Below, one piece after another: positions 8,822-17,924 of a stretch of DNA of 64,000 nucleotides (positions are counted from its first letter, which is position 1; each line of letters begins with the position of its first letter). This DNA comes from Anaeromusa acidaminophila DSM 3853. Its GTDB lineage: Bacteria; Bacillota; Negativicutes; Anaeromusales; Anaeromusaceae. The position numbers and the translations under genes are program-made. The notes beneath the pieces were generated by a model that had not been told where the DNA came from, did no database searches, and worked only from the letters and a program-made list of their open reading frames with translations. Location: the NCBI RefSeq assembly GCF_000374545.1, contig NZ_KB894582.1, positions 124,001 to 188,000 on the forward strand, written 5' to 3'.

Positions 8822-8878
8822 ACCAGTATTTATAAAATGAACCGCGAAATACAAGAAAGACGCGAAAGGGGGTTGTTA
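8822..8878. repeat. GCGAAAGACGCGAAAGG-type repeat, copy 1
   Basis: ATAAAATGAACCGCGAA followed by GAAAGACGCGAAAGGGG matches a second copy at 42590-42646 over about 57 bp with scattered substitutions. A composite-repeat fragment (CTAACCCTCG, TACTCCCTTTACTCTTG) follows at 8891-8920. The rest of 8740-9151 holds the ptb upstream region, including an extended -10 like TGCTATGAT near 9106-9114. Confidence 0.5.
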
Positions 8879-8890
8879 AAATACTCTTTC

Positions 8891-8922
8891 CTAACCCTCG
8901 CTTTACTCCCTTTACTCTTGTT
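8891..8922. repeat. composite intergenic repeat, short fragment
   Basis: CTAACCCTCGCT plus TACTCCCTTTACTCTTG (8904-8920) differs from the 324-340 module by one base. Confidence 0.5.
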
Positions 8923-9151
8923 TAAAAAACGTGTCCTCCGTCTTATTCTTCCTTGTTGTGTCTCGTGACAATGGAATTCCTCCATTACAAGTCGACTTTA
9001 AAAAACCAGTAAAATCAAGAGGTGTACAGTTTGTAAAGTTTCGTGGTGAAGGACAAAGTATACTTTTTTAAAAGTTAAGAATTTGTTTTCTCCGGCCTTG
9101 GAGTGTGCTATGATGAGATAGCAGTCGATAACACGACGAGGAGGATGGAAC

Positions 9152-10054
9152 GTGAGAAAGTTTGAAGAAGTTCTGGAAAAAGCAAAGGGAATTCCTACGT
9201 GTAAAGTAGCCGTAGCGGCAGCGGAAGACGAGCATGTCTTAGAGGCGGTGCTGGCGGCGAAAAAACAGGGAATTGCCGAGGCGGTTCTTGTCGGCGATAA
9301 AGAAAAAATCTTGGCCCTGGCGGCGCAGTGCGGCGTAGCGGCGGAAGATTTGACGATAGTACATGAGGCCAATCCTTCTAAAGCGGCGCTGGAAGCGGTG
9401 CGTTTAGTCAGTTCCGGAGAAGCCCAAGTAGTTATGAAAGGCTTGATTCCTACCGCTGATTTTTTGCGCGCGGTGTTGAATAAGGAAGTGGGCTTGCGTC
9501 AGGGAAAACAAGTGTTGTCTCATGTGGCGGTAATGGAGATACCCGGACGGGAGAAGCTGCTTTTTATGAGCGACGGCGCTATGAATATGCGACCGGACTT
9601 GCCCCAGAAAGTACAAATATTGAAGAATGTCGTTCATGTGGCCCATGCGTTAGGCTTTGAAAAACCTCGTGTGGCGGCGTTGGCGGCGGTAGAGGTCGTC
9701 AATCCGGACATGCCGGAAACGGTGGATGCGGCAGCGTTGACTAAAATGTGCGAACGCGGCCAAATCAAAGGCTGTATAGTGGACGGTCCCTTGGCGCTGG
9801 ATAATGCTTTGAGCGAGGAAGCGGCGCATCACAAAGGGATTGTCAGCGAAGTAGCCGGACGTGCCGATGTCCTCATGGTACCGGAAATTATATCCGGCAA
9901 TATATTATATAAGGCGGTTACCTTTTTGGCGCAGGGCGCTGTGGCAGGCGTGGTGATCGGCGCTAAAGCTCCGATTGTTATGACTTCTCGCGCCGATTCG
10001 TCCGCCGCAAAGCTGCAATCCATCGCGTTAGCAGTGCTGGCGGCGCAGTCTTAA
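9152..10054 (+). CDS. ptb: phosphate butyryltransferase-like phosphotransacylase
   Basis: This 300-residue cytoplasmic enzyme belongs to the phosphate acetyl/butyryltransferase family, which interconverts acyl-CoA and acyl phosphate. The family pattern includes VVMKGLIPTADFLRAVLN, LSHVAVMEIPG, FMSDGAMNMRPDL and a C-terminal VPEIISGNILYKA. The GTG at 9152 follows GAGGAGGATGGAAC. Ptb usually lies beside butyrate kinase (buk), but none is seen within this window; the gene ends before a tRNA array. It could use other short acyl groups. Confidence 0.88.
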   Translation: MRKFEEVLEKAKGIPTCKVAVAAAEDEHVLEAVLAAKKQGIAEAVLVGDKEKILALAAQCGVAAEDLTIVHEANPSKAALEAVRLVSSGEAQVVMKGLIPTADFLRAVLNKEVGLRQGKQVLSHVAVMEIPGREKLLFMSDGAMNMRPDLPQKVQILKNVVHVAHALGFEKPRVAALAAVEVVNPDMPETVDAAALTKMCERGQIKGCIVDGPLALDNALSEEAAHHKGIVSEVAGRADVLMVPEIISGNILYKAVTFLAQGAVAGVVIGAKAPIVMTSRADSSAAKLQSIALAVLAAQS

Positions 10055-10097
10055 AAGCGGCTGAAACTACGCCTAGAATTTATTTTGAAAAAAGGCG

Positions 10098-10126
10098 TTG
10101 ACAAGGTGAGGTTATTCCGTTAATAT
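10098..10126 (+). promoter_or_regulatory. tRNA operon promoter
   Basis: A consensus TTGACA (10098-10103), exactly 17 bp, then TAATAT (10121-10126) lie 40 nt before the first tRNA. Confidence 0.75.
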
Positions 10127-10166
10127 ATACATTGTCCCGGAGCTGCAGTAGCGGCAACGGCAAAGA

Positions 10167-10241
10167 GGCCCGTTGGTCAAGCGGTTAAGACACCGCCCTT
10201 TCACGGCGGTAACAAGGGTTCGAATCCCTTACGGGTCACCA
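10167..10241 (+). tRNA. tRNA-Glu (TTC)
   Basis: Acceptor GGCCCGT pairs with ACGGGTC, the anticodon stem CCGCC/GGCGG encloses CTTTCAC, and the T loop is GGGTTCGAATCCC. CCA is encoded. First of four tRNAs in one array. Confidence 0.97.
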
Positions 10242-10277
10242 AACTCGCGTTTAGCGCTTTGGCGCTGGACATAGAGT

Positions 10278-10353
<76 letters not shown>

Positions 10354-10362
10354 AAAAAATGC

Positions 10363-10438
10363 GGCCCCGTGGTGTAGCGGTTAACATGCCGCCCTGTCAC
10401 GGCGGAGATCGTCGGTTCGAATCCGATCGGGGTCGCCA
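10363..10438 (+). tRNA. tRNA-Asp (GTC)
   Basis: Acceptor GGCCCCG pairs with CGGGGTC, the anticodon stem CCGCC/GGCGG encloses CTGTCAC, and CCA is encoded. Confidence 0.97.
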
Positions 10439-10448
10439 CTTTTTTTTT

Positions 10449-10524
<76 letters not shown>

Positions 10525-10535
10525 TTGTAATAGCA

Positions 10536-10568
10536 ACGCCTTTCCTGTTTGGAAAGGCGTTTTTTTGT
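10536..10568 (+). terminator. terminator of the tRNA array
   Basis: Perfect stem ACGCCTTTCC (10536-10545) / GGAAAGGCGT (10551-10560) followed by a T run. Confidence 0.9.
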
Positions 10569-10644
10569 TTGGAAAAGGGTGGGGCTTTGGACTAGAACGA
10601 GAAAATGAAAATTCACGTAATTGAAAATGTTTACTTTGAGAGTA

Positions 10645-10673
10645 TTTTCAAACGATATAAATAAAAGTATAAT
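10645..10673 (+). promoter_or_regulatory. promoter of the chemotaxis receptor gene
   Basis: TTTTCA (10645-10650), a 17-bp spacer and TATAAT (10668-10673) lie about 50 nt before the start codon. Confidence 0.5.
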
Positions 10674-10725
10674 AAATATACAATAAGCTAAGATTGGCAA
10701 ATAGTAGAAATGAGGAGGACGTCAT

Positions 10726-12432
10726 ATGAATCAGAATAAGAGTCGTACGCCTATAGTTGCACAAATTGTATTTATGTTTGTCTTAGCAGTGTCTTTGATG
10801 GCAGGGGTCGTAGGATACACTTACTACCATTTGCGCGCAGTCGGAGCGGAAGCGCAAAACGTCATTGAAGCTGACGCTTTGGATATGGTGGCGGCAAAGG
10901 ATGCGCATACGCAATTTACGCGCGCGCTTCTGGATATGCGCGGGTTTCTCTTTTATCCGGATGGCATGGATACCTATGAAAAAGGATATCGCACGAATAT
11001 TCAGCTGAGTTATTCGATTATGAATGACCATGTTGCTAAGGTGGAGAAACCGGAACTGAAAGCCAAAGGCGAAGAAGTGAAAAAGCTTATTGGCGATTAT
11101 ATCAAGCTAGGAGATCGGGTCATTGCCGCAAAGCGGGCTAACGATCCAAACTTGAGCAAAATTACCGGCGAAGGGCGCGCCTTGGTGGCTGCCATCGACA
11201 AGGGCTGTGTGGATTTGACGGAAGCACAGCGGCAGAGTTTATTAGCGGAAACTAAAACCATGGTGACCCATGTGCAGGAGCGCTCTAATAATGCCTTGCT
11301 GGTAAGTGCGGTTATTATTTTGTTTGCGCTAGGCATGGGTATTTGGTATAGCCGCAATATGGCGGCGCGCTTGGCGAGCGTGAAGATAGAGCTTGAGAGT
11401 ATTGGCAATTTGGACTTAACTCGATCTGATATTGTTCCCAAGCGTAATGACGAAATCGGCGATATGGGCTTGATGCTCAATTCTATGCGCGTGCAGCTTA
11501 AACAAGTGGTGCAGCAGGTCCATAGCGGCAGCCAGACCTTAGCCGCCGCTAGCGAAGAGCTGAGCGCTACCATTGAAGAAACGATGCGCGCTCTGGAACA
11601 TGTAGTGACCAGCGTTGAGGAAATCGCGCACGGAGCTACGCAAAATGCTGATAACATTACTACTGTCTCGGCGACCATTGAAGAAATCTCCGCCGGGACG
11701 GAAGAAATGACCGCTAATGCCAATGAAGTAAATAACGGTACTCAAACTGCGGTGGAAGAAGCCAACCGCGGCATGGTTATGCTGGGCGAAGTAGTCGCGC
11801 AAAATGAAAATATTGGTCGTTCGATGAGTGAGATTACAGCGGTTACGAATAAGCTGGCAGCGGCATCGGAAAACATTAAAGGCATTGTCGATGTAATTAA
11901 TGGTATTGCCGGGCAGACTAATTTGTTAGCGCTCAATGCGGCCATTGAAGCGGCTCGGGCGGGAGAAGCAGGCAGAGGCTTCGCGGTAGTGGCGGAAGAA
12001 GTGCGCAAGCTAGCGGAACAAAGCGCCAAGGCTACCGAGGAAATTGCCGGTATTATTGGCAGCATGGGCGAAGAAATCGCCTTTTCCGTTGCCCGCGTAG
12101 AAACAGCGAATAAGGATGTTCTTTCGGGCAAAGAAACGGCTCACCGTACGGCGGAGGGCTTTAAAGCCATCATTGATCGCTTAGGAAAAGTAAAGATCGG
12201 TATCGAGCAGATTACTGCCTCCGTGGACGAAACGGCGCACGGAACCCAGGCTATGGTGGATAATGTGCAAAGCATCAGCGCTGTAGCGGAAGAGACTTCG
12301 GCGACATCGCAGTCGGTGGTGCACGCAACAGAGCAGCAGCGGGCTAGTATGCGCGAGGTTAACAGCAGCGCCGAGTCGCTGGCTACCTTGGCGACGGAAA
12401 TGAATCAGATTGTAGGTCGCTTTAAAATTTAA
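10726..12432 (+). CDS. methyl-accepting chemotaxis protein
   Basis: This inner-membrane chemoreceptor of 568 residues signals to CheA/CheW. TM1 is at about 10-32, then an extracytoplasmic four-helix-type sensor region runs to about 185, TM2 is at about 189-208, and a HAMP-like segment reaches about 260. The long helical signalling hairpin has the conserved tip [19 protein letters not shown] and [16 protein letters not shown]. Glu/Gln/Ala-rich heptads on both sides are candidate methylation sites. The ATG follows GAGGAGGACGTCAT. It is a single gene with its own promoter. The ligand is unknown. Confidence 0.95.
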   Translation: MNQNKSRTPIVAQIVFMFVLAVSLMAGVVGYTYYHLRAVGAEAQNVIEADALDMVAAKDAHTQFTRALLDMRGFLFYPDGMDTYEKGYRTNIQLSYSIMNDHVAKVEKPELKAKGEEVKKLIGDYIKLGDRVIAAKRANDPNLSKITGEGRALVAAIDKGCVDLTEAQRQSLLAETKTMVTHVQERSNNALLVSAVIILFALGMGIWYSRNMAARLASVKIELESIGNLDLTRSDIVPKRNDEIGDMGLMLNSMRVQLKQVVQQVHSGSQTLAAASEELSATIEETMRALEHVVTSVEEIAHGATQNADNITTVSATIEEISAGTEEMTANANEVNNGTQTAVEEANRGMVMLGEVVAQNENIGRSMSEITAVTNKLAAASENIKGIVDVINGIAGQTNLLALNAAIEAARAGEAGRGFAVVAEEVRKLAEQSAKATEEIAGIIGSMGEEIAFSVARVETANKDVLSGKETAHRTAEGFKAIIDRLGKVKIGIEQITASVDETAHGTQAMVDNVQSISAVAEETSATSQSVVHATEQQRASMREVNSSAESLATLATEMNQIVGRFKI

Positions 12433-12511
12433 TGTCTCTTCCTCTTGGCGTCGGCGCTGTTAGCCGTTACAATAAGGACAGGATATTTTTTACAGGAGAG
12501 GGGCAGTAAGG

Positions 12512-12748
12512 TTGGCGACACTGCATGAAGCGCTGCAGCAGCTTTGCGACGAAGGATTTTTGGATGTAACTGGAGACGGAGGCTCGATGCGCGATATCGA
12601 GGACGTCTTAGAAGAGGCGCTGGCGATTGCGCCTTTTGATGCGGACCAGTATCGCGTGGTGCGAGGCGTTCCCGGCGAGGCCTGGGTGGTTCGTCTGGAA
12701 GCGGATGGCCGCATGTCCCAGCGGGGACGGATGTTCGTAAAAAAATAG
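12512..12748 (+). CDS. small conserved-looking protein of unknown function
   Basis: I do not recognise this 78-residue protein. It is acidic, with no signal peptide or membrane segment. A helical N-terminus (HEALQQLCDEGFLDVTGDGG) is followed by a likely beta hairpin (YRVVRGVPGEAWVVRLEADG). The start is TTG at 12512, about 10 nt after GGAGAGG. It is closed by a strong terminator at 12758-12797. The SD, codon use like its neighbours and the terminator argue that it is real. Confidence 0.6.
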   Translation: MATLHEALQQLCDEGFLDVTGDGGSMRDIEDVLEEALAIAPFDADQYRVVRGVPGEAWVVRLEADGRMSQRGRMFVKK

Positions 12749-12757
12749 CGGTTTAGT

Positions 12758-12798
12758 ATGGAGGAGAGGCTTGGATGCAAGCTTCTCCTCCATTTTTT
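12758..12798 (+). terminator. terminator after the 78-residue gene
   Basis: Stem ATGGAGGAGAGGCTT / AAGCTTCTCCTCCAT (about 12758-12793) with a run of six Ts. Confidence 0.85.
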
Positions 12799-12926
12799 AT
12801 AAGCATGAGTATCACAATGATGGTACATGCCATAATTGGATCTAGGCTTACCGTTTGCGAAAGAATCCTTTTCTGTTAAAATTAAATATATAATGGATTG
12901 CATGAAGCAGAGGGAGTCTGAATAAA

Positions 12927-15482
12927 ATGGGAGAACAAGTGGAACGCGGTTACCGGGAGTTGTTTGAGCATTCGGCTGTCGGTATGGCGGAGGTTACGTT
13001 GCAGGGCGTATTTCGGCGGGTTAACAAGATGTTTTGCCAGATGATGGCTTGCGCGGAAAAAGACCTGTTAGGTCTTCGGTTTCAAGATATTACGCATCCG
13101 GATGATCTGGAAGAAGATATAAGGCTAGTGGAAGATTTAGTAACGGGAGTAAGAGACCGTTATGAACTAGAAAAGCGATATATACGCTTTGACAAGACTT
13201 TTTTTTGGATTCATCTTTCCGTTGCGGTCGTGCGAGATGAAATGGGGAAGCCCTTGTACTTTGTTGCTACGATTATTGATATTTCGCAGCGCCGTGCGGA
13301 CGAGTTGCGTTTGAGGGTTTTGTCGGAAGCGGTGGAGCAGAGTCCTGTCAGCATTGTGATTACCGATCCTCAAGGCGGAATTGAGTATGTCAACCCGATG
13401 TTCTGCCAGGTTACGGGTTATGGAAAAGAAGAATTGCTGGGCAAAAATCCTCGCATTCTCAGTTCAGGGAAGATGAACAAGGCTTTTTATCGTAAGCTTT
13501 GGCAAACAGTGACTTCACGGAAAATTTGGCAAGGAGAGTTTGTTAATCGGCGCAGGGATGGCGTCGAATATTGGGAAAAAGCCAGTATTTCTCCCATTGT
13601 CGATGAACAGGGGCGAATTTTGCATTATGTCGGCGTCAAAGAAGATGTTACCGAGCGTAAGCGCAATAATGATGAACGGGAGCATTTGCTGGCGGCGCTG
13701 GAACGGCGCGTCCGCGCGCTGCAGTGTTTGACGATGATTTCGAATGCTATTCAGCAGAAGGAGAAGTTGGAAGACCTTTTCTGGGAAGTGCTGCGAATCT
13801 TGCCTGAAGGCTGGCGGTATCCGGCGCTGGTGCATTTGGTATATGACGGCGTGGATTATGCCTACCCTGGTTTTTTACAGACTGCGGATCGGCTGCGGGC
13901 GGCATTGAAAGTGGGCGAAACTACGCGAGGCTGGGTGGAGGTCGTTTATCCTCAAAAGCACCCAAGCGCCTATGAGGGGCCGTTTTTGAGAGAAGAGAGA
14001 GAATTGTTGGAAACGGTAGCGCGGATGCTGGGCCAGAGCCTGCGGCGGCGTGAAAGCGAGGTAAAACTGGAACAAGCCAGGGAAGCTGCTATGGAAGCTA
14101 ATCGGGCCAAGAGTTTATTTCTTTCGAATATGTCCCATGAGATTCGGACTCCGTTGAACGCCATTCTCGGTTTTTCGGAAATTTTGTATCGCGACGCCGC
14201 TATGGAGCGAGAACAGCGGGAAAAACTGCAGATTGTCAATCGCAGCGGGACGTATTTGTTGGCACTGATTAACGATGTGCTGGAATTGGTTAAAGTGGAA
14301 TCCGGGCGTGTCGTTTTGCAGGAATCTCTTTTTGATTTGCGCCGTTTGGTGAGGGATATGGGCAGCCTGTTCCAGGTGCGCTTGGATCAGAAAGGCTTGC
14401 AGCTTTTCCTGGAAACCGTGGAACCATTACCGGAGCAGGTAAAAGGAGATGAAGGAAAAATCAGGCGCATTCTGGTCAATTTGATTGGCAATGCGTTGAA
14501 GTTCACGGATCGCGGCGTTATTAACGTGCGTTTAGCTGGAGAGTCCCTGGGAGACGGAAAATGGAGGCTGCAAGTAACGGTAAAAGACAGCGGCATTGGT
14601 ATTGCGGCAGAGGATCAGGAGGCTATCTTTGGGTATTTCGAGCAGGCCTACCATCAACGGCATGATCGAGGCGGTACGGGGCTGGGACTGGCTATCAGCC
14701 GGGATTTTGCCCGAGCGATGGACGGCGACATTTCCGTGTCTAGCCGGCCAGGCGAAGGGGCGGAGTTTTTGGTGACCTTGCGTTTGGAAGAAGGAACTCA
14801 GCAGGAGGCGACGACGCCTCGCTCAGAGTTGGCGGTCGGGCTGCTGCCGGGACAACAAGCATATCGGATCCTTGTTGCGATGTCAGTGGAAACGGATGCG
14901 CTTTTGCTGCAAGCAATGCTGGAGCAAGCCGGATTTTTGGCGGTAGCCGTAGGGGGCGAAGAGGAATTGCTGCAAGAAAGCGCTCGCGGCGCGGATCTGA
15001 TTTTTGCGGATTTGGCCTTGCTGCAGACCGAGGAGTATCGGCTGGTTCGAGAACTTCAGGAACGTTCGAGTCGGTGCGATTTGCCGATTATTGCCGTGTC
15101 CGCTGGCTTGGGAGCCGACGAGGTGCAGCAGGTCTTGCTGCAGCAGGTGCGAGCTGTGTTGGGCAAGCCCTTTACAACCGAGCAGGTTTTGAATATGGTG
15201 GCGGCCCATACGGGGGCGCAATATGCCTACCAAGAACTGGAGATAAACTCGCCCGCTACTTGGCAGGGGCAGTGTTGTTTGGAGAATGCGCTGAGGGAAC
15301 AGTTGTTGGCGGCAACTCTTGACGGGGATATTGAACGTCTGGAAGAGCTGCTGGTGCAGGTTGCGGCGCAGGAGCCAGAACTAGCTGCGTACGCACGGGA
15401 ATTGGCTGGCGCGTTTCGGCTGGATGCCTTGGCGGCGTTGTGGGAGCAGGGAGAGGAGCCTAAAGATGGAACGAAAAGCTGA
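12927..15482 (+). CDS. soluble hybrid PAS sensor histidine kinase
   Basis: This 851-residue kinase has no clear membrane segment. PAS 1 (about 8-125) contains YRELFEHSAVGMAEV. PAS 2 plus PAC (about 130-250) contains EQSPVSIVITDPQGG and ends VGVKEDVTERK. A GAF-like region (about 262-385) follows. The HisKA domain has NMSHEIRTPLNAI with the acceptor at H404. HATPase_c (about 490-620) has NLIGNALKF, DSGIGI and GTGLGLAIS. The receiver-like domain (about 650-760) lacks the usual acidic pair after its first strand (ILVAMSVETD) although an Asp remains in LIFADL, so it is probably degenerate. A C-terminal helical tail is unassigned. It overlaps the HD-GYP regulator by 17 nt. Confidence 0.9.
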   Translation: MGEQVERGYRELFEHSAVGMAEVTLQGVFRRVNKMFCQMMACAEKDLLGLRFQDITHPDDLEEDIRLVEDLVTGVRDRYELEKRYIRFDKTFFWIHLSVAVVRDEMGKPLYFVATIIDISQRRADELRLRVLSEAVEQSPVSIVITDPQGGIEYVNPMFCQVTGYGKEELLGKNPRILSSGKMNKAFYRKLWQTVTSRKIWQGEFVNRRRDGVEYWEKASISPIVDEQGRILHYVGVKEDVTERKRNNDEREHLLAALERRVRALQCLTMISNAIQQKEKLEDLFWEVLRILPEGWRYPALVHLVYDGVDYAYPGFLQTADRLRAALKVGETTRGWVEVVYPQKHPSAYEGPFLREERELLETVARMLGQSLRRRESEVKLEQAREAAMEANRAKSLFLSNMSHEIRTPLNAILGFSEILYRDAAMEREQREKLQIVNRSGTYLLALINDVLELVKVESGRVVLQESLFDLRRLVRDMGSLFQVRLDQKGLQLFLETVEPLPEQVKGDEGKIRRILVNLIGNALKFTDRGVINVRLAGESLGDGKWRLQVTVKDSGIGIAAEDQEAIFGYFEQAYHQRHDRGGTGLGLAISRDFARAMDGDISVSSRPGEGAEFLVTLRLEEGTQQEATTPRSELAVGLLPGQQAYRILVAMSVETDALLLQAMLEQAGFLAVAVGGEEELLQESARGADLIFADLALLQTEEYRLVRELQERSSRCDLPIIAVSAGLGADEVQQVLLQQVRAVLGKPFTTEQVLNMVAAHTGAQYAYQELEINSPATWQGQCCLENALREQLLAATLDGDIERLEELLVQVAAQEPELAAYARELAGAFRLDALAALWEQGEEPKDGTKS

Positions 15483-16548
15483 TATCATGATTGTAGATGA
15501 TACGCCGGAAAACCTGAAGCTGCTTTCGCTGCTGCTGCGCGAGCAAGGGCACCGCGTGCGGGCGCTGCCCAGCGGCAAGATGGCTTTGGCTGCCATGCGC
15601 AAACAACGCCCGGAAATTCTCTTGCTGGATATTACTATGCCGGAGATGGACGGTTATGCCGTGTGTGAAGCTATGCGCGAAGAAGGTCTTTTGGCGGATG
15701 TGGCGGTGATTTTCGTCAGCGCCTTAGCGGAGACGTTTGACAAGGTAAAGGCTTTTCGATGCGGCGGCGTGGATTATGTGACAAAACCGTACCAAGCGGA
15801 AGAATTACAAGCGAGGTTGGAGACGCACCTGTCGTTGAAGCGCTTGCGCGAAGAGGTGCAAAGACATAATCAGGACTTGCAGCAGCAGGTGAAGGCCCAA
15901 TTGGATGAATTGCATCATGCGCAGATGGCTACGATCTTAGCCATGGTTAAGCTGGCAGAAGCGCGGGACGACGACACAGGGAAGCATGTGGAACGCATTC
16001 GGACGTTTTCAGCGATGCTGGCCGCCGAAGTGCAGCGCCGAGGCGGGGGGCGTGAAATAGATGACGCCTTTGTGGAAAATATCTATAACGCCAGCCCGCT
16101 TCACGATGTAGGCAAGATCGCCATTCGCGACGCCATCTTGCTTAAACCGGGGCGGCTGACGCCGGAAGAATTTGAGGAAATGAAGCTCCATACGGTGTAT
16201 GGAGCGCAGACGCTGCGTCAGGTTCGCCAGGAGTACCCGCACAACGCTTTTTTGAATATGGGCATCGACATTGCCCAAGCGCATCATGAACGCTGGGACG
16301 GCAGCGGTTATCCCAATGGCTTGCGGGGCGATGCAATTCCTTTGGCGGCGCGTATGGTGGCGGTAGCTGATGTGTATGACGCCCTTTGCTCTAAACGGGT
16401 GTACAAGGAAGCGTATCCGCATGAAACAAGCCTGGATATGCTGCGCCAAGGAGCGGGCAGCCATTTTGAACCGCAGCTGATCGAAGCCTTCTTGGCGATT
16501 GAGGCGGAGGTGCTGGCGCGCAGCCGCGAGCTGCGCGAAGGCGAGTAA
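15466..16548 (+). CDS. response regulator with HD-GYP phosphodiesterase output
   Basis: The protein has 360 residues: a receiver (about 1-125, IMIVDD and LLLDITMPEMDG), a short coiled linker, then an HD-GYP domain (about 155-350). The HD-GYP domain keeps HDVGKIAIRDAIL, the HHERWDGSGYPNGL signature and ADVYDAL. Such proteins hydrolyse cyclic di-GMP. The ATG at 15466 follows GAGGAGCC and overlaps the upstream kinase gene, which is its likely partner. It could set the c-di-GMP level sensed by the PelD-like protein in this window (inference). Confidence 0.93.
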   Translation: MERKADIMIVDDTPENLKLLSLLLREQGHRVRALPSGKMALAAMRKQRPEILLLDITMPEMDGYAVCEAMREEGLLADVAVIFVSALAETFDKVKAFRCGGVDYVTKPYQAEELQARLETHLSLKRLREEVQRHNQDLQQQVKAQLDELHHAQMATILAMVKLAEARDDDTGKHVERIRTFSAMLAAEVQRRGGGREIDDAFVENIYNASPLHDVGKIAIRDAILLKPGRLTPEEFEEMKLHTVYGAQTLRQVRQEYPHNAFLNMGIDIAQAHHERWDGSGYPNGLRGDAIPLAARMVAVADVYDALCSKRVYKEAYPHETSLDMLRQGAGSHFEPQLIEAFLAIEAEVLARSRELREGE

Positions 16549-16564
16549 AGATTAAGAAATGGGG

Positions 16565-16660
16565 AACTTGAACAGGAGTCGCGATGAGAACAGGAGGGCT
16601 CGACGGAGGGTTACGGAGAACGTATTTTTTAACAGGAGTATAGGGAGTAGAGTGAGGGAT
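16565..16660. repeat. composite intergenic repeat, inverse full copy
   Basis: GAACAGGAGTCGCGATGAGAA, GGAGGGTTACGGAG and CAGGAGTATAGGGAGTAG...AGTGAGGG appear in the order expected for the reverse complement of 255-360. Confidence 0.6.
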
Positions 16661-16675
16661 ACGATAGAAATTTTG

Positions 16676-16724
16676 AAGGACGGAACTTGGCAGCGGTGAG
16701 CCGTCAAGTTCCGTCCTTCTTTTA
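16676..16724. terminator. bidirectional terminator between HD-GYP and YbaK-like genes
   Basis: Perfect 14-bp stem AAGGACGGAACTTG (16676-16689) / CAAGTTCCGTCCTT (16705-16718), followed by T-rich sequence on the plus strand. On the minus side the run past the stem (AAAATTTC) is less clear. Confidence 0.75.
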
Positions 16725-16729
16725 GATTG

Positions 16730-17197
16730 TTACTCTGTGCAGGTAAGGCGCGCCGCTATTTGGTGCAGCGCCAGAAGCGCTTGGGGATCGACGGCCAGCG
16801 TCAGGTTTTCTTGGCCGCTGCCGCCGTAGACCAGCGGGTAGCGCAGAAGCCTCTCGTCGAACAGGCAAGGGAAGTTAATGCCGAAAAGAGGCATGTTTCC
16901 AGGTTCAAAGCCGGTGAGGTTGTAGACCTTCTTGTATTTGACAGGCGTGAGTTTTGGTGCGTTTAGGAGTGCAGCCGCTTTACCGAGATCCAAGCGGCCT
17001 CGGTCGCCGGCAAGGAGACAGAGAAAACGCTGCGAGGCATCTGCTTCCGCCAGCAGCACCGGGGCGGTTTGCCCGACGGCAATGCCGAAATAAGCCGCGC
17101 CGTCTTCGGCGGAACGCAGAGGTCTTGTCTGCGGCAAAAGCTGATAGGCATAACCGTTTTCTTGTAACGTTTTCTCCCAAGGGAATTGATAATACAT
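16730..17197 (-). CDS. YbaK/ProX-like aminoacyl-tRNA deacylase family protein
   Basis: This 155-residue protein resembles the YbaK/EbsC fold, whose members hydrolyse mischarged tRNAs such as Cys-tRNA-Pro. Supporting segments are VLLAEADASQRFLCLLAGDR, LLNAPKLTPVKYKKVYNLTG, FEPGNMPLFGI (a GxxxP-like loop) and VYGGSGQENLTLAVDP. The ATG at 17197 is chosen because GAGGGTACGATA precedes it and family similarity begins there; the longer frame to 17344 runs into ecfT. Part of its SD region is a composite repeat fragment (17200-17254). Confidence 0.75.
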   Translation of the reverse strand: MYYQFPWEKTLQENGYAYQLLPQTRPLRSAEDGAAYFGIAVGQTAPVLLAEADASQRFLCLLAGDRGRLDLGKAAALLNAPKLTPVKYKKVYNLTGFEPGNMPLFGINFPCLFDERLLRYPLVYGGSGQENLTLAVDPQALLALHQIAARLTCTE

Positions 17198-17199
17198 TA

Positions 17200-17254
17200 T
17201 CGTACCCTCTTTCATACCCTCTGATTCTCGCCGCGACTCTCGTTCAATCCTTAT
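17200..17254. repeat. composite intergenic repeat, fragment
   Basis: CGTACCCTC, then TACCCTCTGATTCTCGCCG and CGACTCTCGTTCAATCC, match the left half of 255-310. It supplies the SD-like GAGGGTACG of the minus-strand gene ending at 16730. Confidence 0.5.
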
Positions 17255-17255
17255 C

Positions 17256-17924
17256 TTACGAAAAAGCGATAATTCCGACGCTGACGGCCGCCATGGCCGC
17301 CAAAGCCAGGTAGTCCATGATTCGCAAGGACACTTTGCCGGCAAAGGTGCGGCCGGGAGCGCCGAAGCCGCGCAACTCCAGGCTGACGGCCATGGTCTCC
17401 GAGCGGGTGATGGCCCGCAGCACCAGCGGCTGTACGACGGCCAAGTAGGAGGCGAAGCGTTTCAGGGGATTGCCGCCGGGATGATAGCCGCGGCAGGCTT
17501 GGGCTTCGCGGACCGCCTTGCTTTCCGCCAGGAAGTCAGGCACAAAGCGCAGTGCCGTCGTTAGCATGAAAGCGTATTCGTAGGGGACTTTGCACTGCGT
17601 TGTCAGGGCTGTAGTCAGATCTTGCAGGCGCGTCGTCGCCAAAAGCAGCACGAAAATAAGGGTCATTACCAGCATTTTTAGGGCGATGGCGATAGAGAAA
17701 TCAAGGCTGGCGCCGAAGGCGTATTGCATGAGTCCGAGCAGTACCGCGAAGAAAAACAGGCCTGTAGAAGCGGCTAGGGTGCTACGCAGTTTTCCAGCTA
17801 AGGCCAGAGCTAGGAGCTCTGCAACGATGAGCAGGGACAGCGCCAAGGGCGTCTGTAGCACCATGGCCCAGAGCGTGACCGCCAACGTGAGTAGCAGCTT
17901 GGTTAAAGGAGCCAATTTATTCAT
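17256..17924 (-). CDS. ecfT: ECF transporter transmembrane component EcfT
   Basis: This 222-residue inner-membrane subunit couples the two ECF ATPases to the substrate-binding S component. It has about five hydrophobic segments and the two short Arg-containing coupling motifs, here as AQACRGY (about residue 150) and LELRGFG (about 190). It is the last gene of the ECF operon and overlaps the ATPase gene upstream by 8 nt. Confidence 0.92.
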   Translation of the reverse strand: MNKLAPLTKLLLTLAVTLWAMVLQTPLALSLLIVAELLALALAGKLRSTLAASTGLFFFAVLLGLMQYAFGASLDFSIAIALKMLVMTLIFVLLLATTRLQDLTTALTTQCKVPYEYAFMLTTALRFVPDFLAESKAVREAQACRGYHPGGNPLKRFASYLAVVQPLVLRAITRSETMAVSLELRGFGAPGRTFAGKVSLRIMDYLALAAMAAVSVGIIAFS

